Shown here: one piece after another, positions 1 to 8,699 of the stretch
Numbering within the stretch: position 1 is the first letter of the stretch
How the letters are laid out: each line of letters begins with the position of its first letter
Assembly: GCF_000378165.1 (NCBI RefSeq)
Contig: NZ_KB899333.1
Coordinates: forward strand, 1 to 64,000
DNA length: 64,000 nt
Origin: Saccharibacter floricola DSM 15669
Lineage (GTDB): Bacteria; Pseudomonadota; Alphaproteobacteria; Acetobacterales; Acetobacteraceae
Direction of reading: 5' to 3'
The notes under the pieces: model-generated
Told to the model about the DNA's origin: nothing
Database searches by the model: none
What the model saw: the letters and a program-made list of their open reading frames with translations, nothing else
Position numbers and translations under genes: made by a program

Positions 1-123
1 AATAAACTAAAGCAATTTCGTCGTATCGCCACACGGTATGACAAAACACGAAAATCCTTCCTCGCCTTTCTCAACATCGCTGCCATGAAAATCTGGATGC
101 CATCATTTGTCAACAAAACCTAG
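1..123 (+). mobile_element. IS5-family transposase, C-terminal end only (runs in from the left edge)
   Basis: Frame 1 is open from base 1 to the TAG at 121-123 and encodes about 40 residues. It contains the segment KQFRRIATRYDKT followed by SFLAFLNIAAMKIW, which resembles the C-terminal end of IS5-group DDE transposases (usually RRIATRYDK, then FLA and an aliphatic stretch ending in W). The catalytic part lies outside the window, so whether the element is intact cannot be judged. No terminal inverted repeat could be recognised in the 160 bases after the stop. The identification rests on one short motif. Confidence 0.75.
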
Positions 124-303
124 AAAGCACGATGTTTCACAGGAGCGCTCAGCCATACTATCTTGAAGAGGGTCTCAATAAGCTGACCTATAGGATTATT
201 CATTGCATAAATCGCAATATTGGTCTGGTTAAGCGGCAGTGTTTTTTCTTTTTTGTAAAAACAGGGTAGAAGCAAGCGATCTCATGTGAAGGAACGTGCC
301 TTT

Positions 304-1548
304 ATGCCTTGTGATGCTCAGTCGGTGACATCATCATTTCGCTCTTCCCGCGCACAACGATGGCAAGCCGTTTTTGGTTCTGCTGTCGGTTATATGATGG
401 ATGGGTTCGACCTATTGATTATGGGGTTTATGATTCCTGTTTTATCTCAGGATCTGCACCTTCTTCCTGTACAAACAGCATCTCTCGTAACTGCTACATT
501 GCTGGGGACGGTTATCGGAGGAGTTTTCTTCGGGGCGCTTTCTGATCGTCTCGGACGTGTAAGGGTGCTCGCTTGGAGTATTTTACTCTTCGCTATGGCA
601 TCAGGGCTGAGTGCTCTTGCCTATGGGTATTGGGACTTACTTTGTTATCGCGTGATTACTGGTATTGGGCTCGGGGGAGAGTTCGGAATAGGGATGGCGC
701 TTGTCGCTGAGAGCTGGCCTGCGGCGTATCGTACGCGCGCATCGTCTTATGTTGGGTTAGGATGGCAGCTAGGCGTCTTGGCTGCGGCGCTGTTAACGCC
801 TTTGCTTCTTCCTCTCGTTGGTTGGCGGGGCCTGTTTGCTCTCGGTGCTGTCCCAGCTCTTGTAGCCTATGGCTTACGTAATGGCATGGTTGAACCTGTG
901 AGAGATGATAACTCTTCTGGGGAAGGGACAAAGGCCGTTCTGCACGCTTTTTTTGCTGATAAAAAACGATGCTGCACAACGCTTGGTGTGTTCCTGATCT
1001 GTGCTATTCAGAACTTTGGTTATTATGGGGTGATGATTTGGTTGCCCAATTATTTGAACAGCACGTTAGGCTATAGCACGACACGTTCAGGACTGTGGAC
1101 GGCAGTGACAATACTGGGGATGATCGCTGGTATGATGGTCTTTGGTTATGTTGCGGATCGTATGGGCCAGAAACGGGCATTCCGTCTCTGGATGGTGGGG
1201 GCAGCTGTCATGGTCGTTGTCTATGCAATGCTTCATTCGCCTCTTACCTTGTTAATCGGTGGCGCCGTGATGGGTTTCTTCGTTAATGGGATGATTGGCG
1301 GCTATGGCGCCTTGATCAGCACGCTTTATCCACGCGCTGTACGTGCAACAGCTCAGACAGTGCTGTTTAATGCAGGGCGAATGGTTGGTGGCTTTGGGCC
1401 AGTCATCATCGGTATTTTAGCCGAGCATATTGGTTTTAGTGTAACGATTAGCCTACTGGCGTGCCTTTATCTTTTTGATATTGCAGCGCTTGCGCTTATC
1501 TTTCTAAAGGGAGGAGAAGCGGAGGATATGGCTGCTGTTAACGGCTGA
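304..1548 (+). CDS. MFS transporter, aromatic acid:H+ symporter-like
   Basis: Major facilitator superfamily permease of about 414 residues with roughly 12 hydrophobic segments, expected in the inner membrane. The first helix carries MDGFDLLIMGF; the DGFD pattern is typical of the AAHS (aromatic acid/H+ symport) subgroup. The loop between helices 2 and 3 has the MFS signature GALSDRLGRVRVL, and a second copy, GYVADRMGQKRAF, follows helix 8. The reading frame is open from a GTG at 286, but the ATG at 304 has AAGGA about 10 bases upstream and is preferred. It stands alone, after a transposase remnant and before a J-domain gene. The substrate cannot be told; a small organic acid is a guess from the subfamily. 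Confidence 0.88.
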   Translation: MPCDAQSVTSSFRSSRAQRWQAVFGSAVGYMMDGFDLLIMGFMIPVLSQDLHLLPVQTASLVTATLLGTVIGGVFFGALSDRLGRVRVLAWSILLFAMASGLSALAYGYWDLLCYRVITGIGLGGEFGIGMALVAESWPAAYRTRASSYVGLGWQLGVLAAALLTPLLLPLVGWRGLFALGAVPALVAYGLRNGMVEPVRDDNSSGEGTKAVLHAFFADKKRCCTTLGVFLICAIQNFGYYGVMIWLPNYLNSTLGYSTTRSGLWTAVTILGMIAGMMVFGYVADRMGQKRAFRLWMVGAAVMVVVYAMLHSPLTLLIGGAVMGFFVNGMIGGYGALISTLYPRAVRATAQTVLFNAGRMVGGFGPVIIGILAEHIGFSVTISLLACLYLFDIAALALIFLKGGEAEDMAAVNG

Positions 1549-1653
1549 TTGGCTATTGTACCTTTAAAAAGCGGGCATCTTGGCAGGATTGATCAAGGAT
1601 TATAATGATGTGAAGACAGTGATGGGCTGCTTCATTGTATAAAAGGACATCAG

Positions 1654-2139
1654 ATGACTGAGCAGACACGGCGTTATGTCGTTTTGGAGAGAGAAGACAT
1701 ATGGCTGGCTGTCCTTGATAATAGTCAGAATGATATGGGGTTTTTGGATATCTATGTAGAGCAGGGTTTCCGCCCATATGATTATGCTTTTAGGCATTTT
1801 TATTCGCCTATTACAGCAAAGACCGCCCAAGAAGCCGTTGATATTGCGAAAGAGGATAAAGCATTAGAAATTAATACGCTACGATCCGAAATTTTTCGTT
1901 TAAAAGAGGAATTGAGACGGTTCCATCATCAAGGACAGCGTCAATTTACTCCAGATATGTTGAATCCTTACGATGTTCTGGGTGTCTCACGGACGGCAGA
2001 TTTTAACATTATTCGAGAAAAAAGACGGCAATATTTGCGTTTTTTCCATCCAGATCATGGGAATGGCTCGAAACTACTTTTCCAAATTATTAATAGAGCT
2101 TTTCAGAGGATTGAAGATAAGTATAAAGAAAATATGTAG
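1654..2139 (+). CDS. J-domain protein with central coiled coil
   Basis: Protein of 161 residues. The N-terminal 60 residues match nothing I recognise. A charged helical stretch around residues 60-85 (repeats of L, E, K and R) could form a short coiled coil. The last 55 residues are a J domain: NPYDVLGVSRTADFNIIREK, then RRQYLRFFHPDHGNG, with the HPD tripeptide that stimulates Hsp70 ATPase. A C-terminal J domain with no G/F or zinc region points to a specialised co-chaperone rather than DnaJ. AAGGA six bases before the ATG supports the start. It lies 188 bp ahead of two galactofuranosyltransferase genes on the same strand, so a link to surface-glycan assembly is possible but unproven. Confidence 0.82.
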   Translation: MTEQTRRYVVLEREDIWLAVLDNSQNDMGFLDIYVEQGFRPYDYAFRHFYSPITAKTAQEAVDIAKEDKALEINTLRSEIFRLKEELRRFHHQGQRQFTPDMLNPYDVLGVSRTADFNIIREKRRQYLRFFHPDHGNGSKLLFQIINRAFQRIEDKYKENM

Positions 2140-2326
2140 TAATTATTTATTCATATATTTTTATGTTTTATGTGTGCATTTTCTTGTGTAATGTATAGTG
2201 TCTTCTGGTGGGGATATAGGCGAAAAGAGATACGTTGCTTTAGAAAGATAATTTTTCAAACAGACTATCTTTTCTTTCTTTTTCATATTATGGGAGAGTA
2301 AAATCTCTACAGGACGGGGTAAGATA

Positions 2327-4333
2327 ATGGAAAAAAAAATAGAGACATTTTCTGGAAGCGATGGTGGTGATCTCGTGGAAGAGTTTCCTTTTTTCCCCGT
2401 TAATTTGGATTATAGTGATCGTTGCAAAGCATTATATACAAGTGAGCCTTACCCTGGGAGGAGCGAGGACGGTTATATAGCTGTTGAAGGCCAAGAGACT
2501 ATCGTCTTTGATGGATTTATGTCTTCGTTTTATGAACGTGAATTTAATCGCATTGTTCCTAATGCTCATATGTATTTGATGCTTGAAGTGAAAGGAAAGT
2601 GTCGGATTGTTTTGTTTCACAGGACGCAAGATGGCGTTAACTTGGAATATAAAAGGATAAAAATAAGTACAGATAGCGAAGATTCTTTTAAAGAAGTTAA
2701 GATCGATTTTGATATTATAGGATCTGAAGCTCATTTAGGGAGATGGTACTTTAGCATTACTTCCCTAGAAAAGAAGAAATCACAGAAAGATTTATTGATT
2801 AAGTCAGTTACTTGGGGGGTTTTTAATGTAAGATTAAAAAATGTAAAACCCTGTTTTGCTATTTGTACGTATAAGAGAGAAAAGCAACTATCTAATAATA
2901 TTGATAGCCTTATTTCGGTGCTTGATGGAAATTATGAAGATTATGTGATTAACATAATTGATAATGCACAAACATTTAGGAAAAGATCAGATTGGCCTGA
3001 TAATGTTAGAGTGATTCCTCAAAGAAATGTTGGTGGGGCCGGAGGTTTTGGGCGAGGTATATTAGAAGCAATCAAAGAGGATAGATGCACGCATATTACT
3101 ATGCTCGATGATGATGCCGATATAGACATTATATCTATAAAAAGGCTTCTTAATCTTTTTTCCTTGAGTGAAGATGCTAATGTATTTTTAGGCGGAGCTC
3201 AGTTGGATGTATATGATCCTGTGCGTTTGGCAGATGGGGGGGCACATTGGATTCCAGATCGTTTTGAACGGCCTTATGGACGACTACCTCCAAGCTATTT
3301 AGGAGATATTGCAGCTAAAGATGAGCTCATGAGAAACCATCCTCTTAATTTTAATGGATGGTGGTTGTTTGGCGGTACATTAGAAGGCTTCAAAAATTTT
3401 GGCATGCCTTTGCCTTGTTTTGTCCACCTGGATGACGTGGAGTATGGTGTTCGCCTGACTATGCAGGGCGGTGAAATATTATCTATGCCTGGGGTAGCAG
3501 TTTGGCATGAGCCTTACTATGCAAAACCTGAGGGCTGGTTTGCTTATTATAACATCAGAAATGAATTAGTGAGAATGGCTTGTCATACTGAGATTCTTTA
3601 TCGAAAGATCTTAGCGGAAGACTACACGGATAATTCAGATGCCTTGCGCAAACGAATTGGTAAATTAATGGAGAATGTTGCTCATCATCTTCAGAAAAGA
3701 TTTAATGGTTTCATTCGAATCTATCACTATGGTTCTGCAGCTTTGTTAATCCAAGCGATTGAAGATTTCTTGAAAGGCCCGAGTGTTTTTTTGGAAAGTG
3801 ATGCTTCGAATTTACATGCAAGTATTATGAATTTGTATAAAGAGAATAATGAGAATTATAAATTTTCTTTAGAGCTTCCTTTGGGTAGTATTCCAACTCC
3901 TCCTGGGACGACTGATAAGTTTATTGTTCCTTGGAATAATCAGAAGAATAAAAAAAATATTCTTTTTTCTACAGTATATAGGTTCTATCAAGATAGAAGA
4001 AGAAATGCTCCTGTTTTGAAACAAAGTTTGCGGCCGTTATCCACCCTTTCTCGTCGGAAAAGACAACTAACTCTCTTTAATAGTAGAAATGACATTAATT
4101 GGCGGGAGATACATCCGGGAAGAAGTTGGGCGTATTACGACCCTCAAAAAGTAGCGTATCATAGTTATGCGTATGATGAGAAGAAGCATATGCTTCTTTC
4201 TAAGAAAATGGCAAAGATACTTAGAAGATATCGCAAAAATGTGTACGACTGTCATTTTGAATGGTCTAATTCTTATGAGGAGATGATTAGTAAAACTTTT
4301 TGGGAAAAACTCTCTAGGAGTTTTGAACCATAA
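2327..4333 (+). CDS. GlfT2-like galactofuranosyltransferase (GT2), first of a pair
   Basis: Predicted cytoplasmic or membrane-associated glycosyltransferase of 668 residues adding galactofuranose (or a related sugar) to a glycan. An N-terminal beta-rich region (about 1-170) precedes a GT-A fold beginning FAICTYKRE near residue 177. The strong signature is NVGGAGGFGRG (about 235), followed by a DDDAD metal site (about 261), HLDDVEYGVRL (about 366) and a WHEPYY histidine (about 394). This order matches the mycobacterial GlfT2 layout, where the DD pair and His are catalytic. The C-terminal 250 residues are helical and basic. The DNA is strikingly AT-rich compared with flanking housekeeping genes, suggesting acquisition. 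No UDP-galactopyranose mutase gene is in the window, so the donor is inferred. Confidence 0.83.
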   Translation: MEKKIETFSGSDGGDLVEEFPFFPVNLDYSDRCKALYTSEPYPGRSEDGYIAVEGQETIVFDGFMSSFYEREFNRIVPNAHMYLMLEVKGKCRIVLFHRTQDGVNLEYKRIKISTDSEDSFKEVKIDFDIIGSEAHLGRWYFSITSLEKKKSQKDLLIKSVTWGVFNVRLKNVKPCFAICTYKREKQLSNNIDSLISVLDGNYEDYVINIIDNAQTFRKRSDWPDNVRVIPQRNVGGAGGFGRGILEAIKEDRCTHITMLDDDADIDIISIKRLLNLFSLSEDANVFLGGAQLDVYDPVRLADGGAHWIPDRFERPYGRLPPSYLGDIAAKDELMRNHPLNFNGWWLFGGTLEGFKNFGMPLPCFVHLDDVEYGVRLTMQGGEILSMPGVAVWHEPYYAKPEGWFAYYNIRNELVRMACHTEILYRKILAEDYTDNSDALRKRIGKLMENVAHHLQKRFNGFIRIYHYGSAALLIQAIEDFLKGPSVFLESDASNLHASIMNLYKENNENYKFSLELPLGSIPTPPGTTDKFIVPWNNQKNKKNILFSTVYRFYQDRRRNAPVLKQSLRPLSTLSRRKRQLTLFNSRNDINWREIHPGRSWAYYDPQKVAYHSYAYDEKKHMLLSKKMAKILRRYRKNVYDCHFEWSNSYEEMISKTFWEKLSRSFEP

Positions 4334-4342
4334 AATGAGTTT

Positions 4343-5947
4343 ATGATGAAATTAATTCATAGCGCTATACCCGGCAAAGATACTTCTACATTAGTGGGAG
4401 ACTTTTTTGTTGAATTATGGAGGCGTTATACTGCTTTAAAAGAATTGATCCTATCCGTTACGGTGGAAGAAACAGGCTCAATTCTTTTAACTCAGTATAA
4501 AAACAATACTATTTTTTGTGAAAGAAAATATAATTTAACACCAGGTAAGCACATAATTCATCTGGGTTCTATTGATGATTTGGGGGATCGTCTTTCCTGT
4601 AGTTTATTAACCCCATTTAAAAAAGAGCATAGTTTTTTTTGGTCGACATTTTCTTCTGTTATTTTGGAACCAAAGATATCAGTAGTTATATGTACTTTTA
4701 ATCGTCCTGATAGTGTGATGGCTTTATTAGCAAAGCTTAAAAAACAAATAAATTTTTTGCATTCTATTATAATTATTAACCAAGGGGATAATAAAATAAA
4801 AATTTCAAAAGATAATTTTTCGGGTCAGAAAAAGATTTTAATTTTTGATCAAGAAAATTTTGGTGGAGCTGGAGGTTTTTCTCGAGGAATTATAGAAGCA
4901 TTGAAAGATATTGAGACTACTCATATCCAACTAATGGATGATGATGTCGAAATTGATGAAATCTTTTTTCAGCGTCTTCATTCTATTATTTCTTATTTAC
5001 ATCCTAATTATTGTATAGGGGGTGGAATGACAAGTTTAAGTGATAAAAAAAGTATTTTATCATTTGGACATAAGTTTAATTCATCGAAATGTTGTTCATA
5101 TTCTTTTGTCCCAGACACTAATGAGCGTCTATACGGCTCTATGGTTGAATATGCCCCAGTAGATTTTTGTGGGTGGTGGAGCTTTTGCTTTCCTAAAGTA
5201 GCGATAAAAAAAACTGGTCTTCCGCTTCCTCTCTTTATTAGGGGAGATGATTTAGAATTTGGTCTTCGCCTTTCTCGAGAGGGGTATCCGACCTTAATGT
5301 GGCCGGGTATTGAAGTTTCTCATCCAGATTTAAGTTCATATTCACAGCCGTGGCACCATTTTTATGATCGGCGTAATGCCTTCATTTGCGCGTATTTAAA
5401 TACTAGACGTATCCCCTGGAAGGGTATTTTCCGAGAATATAGAGGTATAATTAACTCTATCGTGCTTTACGATTATCTGAATGCAAGAATGGGTATAAAG
5501 TCAATAAGAGAGTTTTTTGTTTCTTATAAGAGAATAAAAGATTTTAACCTGAGAAAATATAAACATATTCCGGACGTGGAAAATTTAGATTTAGAATGTG
5601 ACAATAATTTTTTTGAAAAGAGACCTATAGTAAGAACGATGATGGTATTGATTAGGATTTTCAGAAACTTTTTCTCAAGGGAATATTATAGAGCGAACCA
5701 TAAAAGGCATTATATTTTTTCGTTTGAGGACTGGAATGTAGGAACAAAAATATATCCTGTGTGCTTATATATATATAAGGGAAGAGGTTTATTCTTTATG
5801 AGCCTAGATAAGAAAGAACATTTCTTGATATTGAAAGATCTCATAGGTTCATTATTTGTAATTTTTATTCATCATAGAAAGTTATCGGTAGATAATTTGC
5901 AGAAATTAACAACAATCTCATGGTGGGAAAAGAAACTTTCAAAGTGA
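4343..5947 (+). CDS. GlfT-like galactofuranosyltransferase (GT2), second of a pair
   Basis: A 534-residue paralogue of the preceding gene, starting 9 bp after its stop and surely co-transcribed. It keeps the same motif order: ICTFNRPD (about 115), NFGGAGGFSRG (about 172), MDDDVEID (about 198), RGDDLEFGLRL (about 301) and VSHPDL (about 324). The N-terminal beta region is about 60 residues shorter than in the partner. In mycobacteria GlfT1 and GlfT2 act one after the other as initiator and polymerase; two consecutive genes here allow, but do not prove, a similar division of labour. Codon use is very AT-rich. Two adjacent ATGs (4343 and 4346) are possible starts. Confidence 0.82.
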   Translation: MMKLIHSAIPGKDTSTLVGDFFVELWRRYTALKELILSVTVEETGSILLTQYKNNTIFCERKYNLTPGKHIIHLGSIDDLGDRLSCSLLTPFKKEHSFFWSTFSSVILEPKISVVICTFNRPDSVMALLAKLKKQINFLHSIIIINQGDNKIKISKDNFSGQKKILIFDQENFGGAGGFSRGIIEALKDIETTHIQLMDDDVEIDEIFFQRLHSIISYLHPNYCIGGGMTSLSDKKSILSFGHKFNSSKCCSYSFVPDTNERLYGSMVEYAPVDFCGWWSFCFPKVAIKKTGLPLPLFIRGDDLEFGLRLSREGYPTLMWPGIEVSHPDLSSYSQPWHHFYDRRNAFICAYLNTRRIPWKGIFREYRGIINSIVLYDYLNARMGIKSIREFFVSYKRIKDFNLRKYKHIPDVENLDLECDNNFFEKRPIVRTMMVLIRIFRNFFSREYYRANHKRHYIFSFEDWNVGTKIYPVCLYIYKGRGLFFMSLDKKEHFLILKDLIGSLFVIFIHHRKLSVDNLQKLTTISWWEKKLSK

Positions 5948-6055
5948 AATGATGTGTGATAATTCACTCAGGGAATGCATATTATTGAGGTTGTTATCAA
6001 ATATGTAAGAGAGTGCTAAATGGCATAGTTGTGGTTTTTAGAAAACGGCGAGTTT

Positions 6056-7474
6056 ATGTGTATGGTGGTACCTGTTATCCTGTCTGGTGGTTCTGGAAGT
6101 CGGCTTTGGCCCGTGTCGCGCAAGGCATACCCGAAGCAGTTTTGTCCGATTTTGTCAGAGGGAACCCCCTTTCAGGAAACAGTGCAACGTGCGCAACGGA
6201 TGGGAATCACAGCACCACCTATTGTCGTGGCCAATAGGGATCATCGTTTTATTGCAGCGGAGCAGCTAAGGCAACTCGCCGTTGAAGATGCCAGTATTAT
6301 TTTAGAGCCAGTTGCTCGAAACTCTGCTGCTGCGATGGCGGCAGCAGCTTTTTGGCAAGCTGATAAAGACCCAGATGCTGTTTTATGGTTTATGCCTGCT
6401 GATGCTGCCATTGGGAATCTTGATGCATTGGCGACAGCTCTTTCTCAGGCCAAGCAAGCAGCCGAGCGTGATTATATCGTAACGTTTGGCATGCAGCCTA
6501 ATCGACCGGAGACAGGTTACGGTTATATAGAGCAAGGTTCTTCTGTAGAAAATACGGATAATGTCTATCAGATTGCACGGTTTTTAGAAAAACCTGATGC
6601 AGAAACTGCAAAGCATTTTCTTAAAGACGGGCATTATTTGTGGAATTCGGGCATGTTCATTGCTCGTGCTCGTGTTTTTCTGGAGGAGCTTTTATTGCTT
6701 GCTCCTGATATCTACCATGCCGTTAAAAGTTCTCTGTCTTCTAGTGGATCAGACCTTGGTTTTGTGAGACTGGATGAAGAAGCTTTTGGTCGCGCTCCAT
6801 CAATTTCGGTTGATTATGCTGTTGCGGAAAAAACCACGCGTGCTGCTGTAGTGCCTGCTTCTTTTGAGTGGATGGATGTGGGAAGTTGGGATGCCGTGTG
6901 GGAGCTTACCACTAAAGATAGTGATGGTAATGCAGCGCATGGAAATGTCTTTCTAGATCATGTCCATAATTGTTACGTGCATTCAGAAGGAGCCGTCACA
7001 ACGGTTACAGGTGTGGACGATCTTATTATCGTCGTAACACGTGATGCTGTGATGGTCTCTCATCGAGACCGAGCACAAGATGTTAAAAAGATGGTTGAAC
7101 GTCTCAAAAAAGAGGGGTGCCCTGAAGCAGAGCAGCATGTGCGCATGTACCGTCCGTGGGGTTTCTATGAAAGCCTCAATAAAGGAGAGCGCTTTCAGGT
7201 TAAGCGCATTCAGGTGAGCCCTGGGGAAAAGCTTTCATTACAAAAACATTTTCACCGTGCAGAACATTGGGTCGTTGTAGAAGGCACCGCTCTTGTGACA
7301 CGAGATGATGAAAATGTGCTCGTGCGTGAAAATGAGAGTATTTACTTGCCGTTAGGATGCATCCATCGCCTTGAAAATCCGGGTCGTATTCCGCTTGTGC
7401 TAATCGAGGTGCAATCCGGTCCTTATCTTGGAGAGGATGATATCGTACGCTTACAGGATGTGTATCAGCGTTGA
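6056..7474 (+). CDS. manC: Mannose-1-phosphate guanylyltransferase / mannose-6-phosphate isomerase
   Basis: Bifunctional type II enzyme making GDP-mannose from GTP and mannose-1-phosphate, and interconverting mannose-6-phosphate and fructose-6-phosphate. About 472 residues, normal for the ManC/XanB/AlgA family. The nucleotidyltransferase domain opens with VILSGGSGSRLWPVSRKAYPKQF (signature GGSGxRLWPxSRxxxPKQF), with FLEKPDAETA and YLWNSGMF further on. The C-terminal cupin isomerase domain has RPWGFYESL, GEKLSLQKHFHRAEHW and the final LVLIEVQSGPYLGEDDI. The frame extends to a TTG at 6029, but ATG 6056 (or 6062) fits the family start. It probably supplies GDP-mannose or derived deoxysugars to the surface glycan built by the neighbouring transferases. 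GC content is normal here, unlike the two genes before it. Confidence 0.93.
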   Translation: MCMVVPVILSGGSGSRLWPVSRKAYPKQFCPILSEGTPFQETVQRAQRMGITAPPIVVANRDHRFIAAEQLRQLAVEDASIILEPVARNSAAAMAAAAFWQADKDPDAVLWFMPADAAIGNLDALATALSQAKQAAERDYIVTFGMQPNRPETGYGYIEQGSSVENTDNVYQIARFLEKPDAETAKHFLKDGHYLWNSGMFIARARVFLEELLLLAPDIYHAVKSSLSSSGSDLGFVRLDEEAFGRAPSISVDYAVAEKTTRAAVVPASFEWMDVGSWDAVWELTTKDSDGNAAHGNVFLDHVHNCYVHSEGAVTTVTGVDDLIIVVTRDAVMVSHRDRAQDVKKMVERLKKEGCPEAEQHVRMYRPWGFYESLNKGERFQVKRIQVSPGEKLSLQKHFHRAEHWVVVEGTALVTRDDENVLVRENESIYLPLGCIHRLENPGRIPLVLIEVQSGPYLGEDDIVRLQDVYQR

Positions 7475-7487
7475 TATTCGCAGGATG

Positions 7488-7516
7488 CTCTCAATTGGCG
7501 GTTGTTTAGTTGAGAG
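7488..7516 (+). terminator. Weak hairpin after manC
   Basis: CTCTCAA at 7488-7494 pairs with TTGAGAG at 7510-7516, 14 bases after the manC stop. There is no clear T run, so it may be a weak terminator or an mRNA-stabilising stem. Confidence 0.4.
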
Positions 7517-7804
7517 TGTTCCTACTGTATAATGATTAAAGACTATATATGCAGAACATGAGATATAATTTCCATTAGCTATTGATATTAGAATCATTTA
7601 TATTCTCACTTATGGACTCTTTAAGAAGGTTTCTAGATCTTGATCCCAAGAAGCCATTGAACAAGCTCAATGCATTAATATTTATAAAAAACGTATTTTT
7701 ATACAGTTTAAAGTATTGAAATATGGTATTTTAGTCAAAATAGTTAAATTAACATATCATATGGAAGTACTTCATGAAGACATTACGTTTTTTGTGAAGT
7801 ATAT
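7517..7804. other. AT-rich spacer at the left edge of the decayed island
   Basis: Very AT-rich stretch with no open frame of useful length and no recognisable gene remnant. It marks the change from the normal-composition manC gene to the island. I looked here for a partial copy of the tRNA-Arg 3' end (the expected far attachment site) and did not see one. Confidence 0.5.
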
Positions 7805-8569
7805 ATGCAATTCCCTAAAGGTAATAATTCTTATAATTTGGGAAATGGTATAAGCGCTGTAGTTGGTTTTTTTCTTCATAATGACCCATAGTTAAAGAAT
7901 CCAGAACAGACGAGAGAAGAGCGTGCTAAAGTCTAGCAATATTTTTGGGAGAATGTAAGAAAATATGATATTGGTATTAGATTAAAAACTCAAATATTGA
8001 CAAATATAGGCAATAAATTAGATACTGTTACGAAGAGGCTCATGATACATGGTGAGGCTATGCAGATTGTCTCCGGTCCCGTGTATGATCCCCATATTCA
8101 TTTCGAAGCACCGCCATTTGTTGCCGTTCCTTCAGAGATGGCGGAGTTTGTTGCTTAGTTTAATTTTATAGCTCCTACATTGACGGTACCCGCTGCAACG
8201 ATCAGCCGACACAAAAAAGCATATTATATCGAACTGAACCGGGCCAGTGAGACCAATTAGATAGACGATTGGATGATGTAGTTTGCTCATATTGTATTGA
8301 AGGCGTAGTCTCGGACATCGCAGCATGTCTACTTTCTTATTGAGAAGACCCGTCTTTTGGACCGTTTGAGTGGGTAGCTTAATGAACGGCAGGAGAAGGT
8401 TGTACTAAGAATGCTGGCGGAGGGCCCTGACGGTTTCCAAGGTGGGCTTAGTGCTCGTAATTATCGCTTCATCACAGGGGTCTCATCCGCCACGACCACG
8501 CGCGATCTGATGGGACGCGTTTCATTAGGGGTTTTGACACGGACAGGAAATAATCGTTATGCTCTGTAA
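7805..8569 (+). pseudogene. Fic/DUF4172-type protein remnant; seven in-frame TAG codons, FIC core missing
   Basis: From the ATG at 7805 one frame runs 254 codons to a TAA at 8567. Its only interruptions are TAG at 7889, 7934, 8156, 8258, 8279, 8306 and 8375; there is no internal TAA, TGA or frameshift. From residue 86 the reading is recognisable as a DUF4172/Fic protein: MQIVSGPVYDPHIHFEAPP, then VPSEMAEFVA, and a C-terminal winged-helix part LNERQEKVVLRMLAEG, GGLSARNYRFITGVS, TTRDLMGRVSLGVLTRTG. The catalytic HPFxxGNGR block that should lie between EMAEF and the C-terminal part is absent, so no AMPylation activity is possible. Several TAGs fall where I remember W or Q in the family (WFN, WFA, AQ, GQLNERQ). 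The first 85 codons are AT-rich and unrelated to the usual N-terminus. Confidence 0.8.
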
Positions 8570-8699
8570 TTCCCGCGTATGTCTGTTCAACAGAAAGGGC
8601 CATGAGTAAGTCGGGGTGGGAGCAGTTGTTTTGGCGGCTCCCTTCCATGGTGTAGTGTGAAAATGCCGTTGAGAATTGGTGCTTCCCAAGGTATTCTGC

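Noticed and set aside
7475-7804. Far attachment site copying the tRNA-Arg 3' end
   Set aside because: No stretch matching the T arm or acceptor end of the tRNA was found in this interval.
7805-8569. Functional recoded (TAG-reading) Fic gene
   Set aside because: The catalytic FIC core is absent and the surrounding genes are clearly decayed, so a simple pseudogene is the default; kept only as a finding to test.
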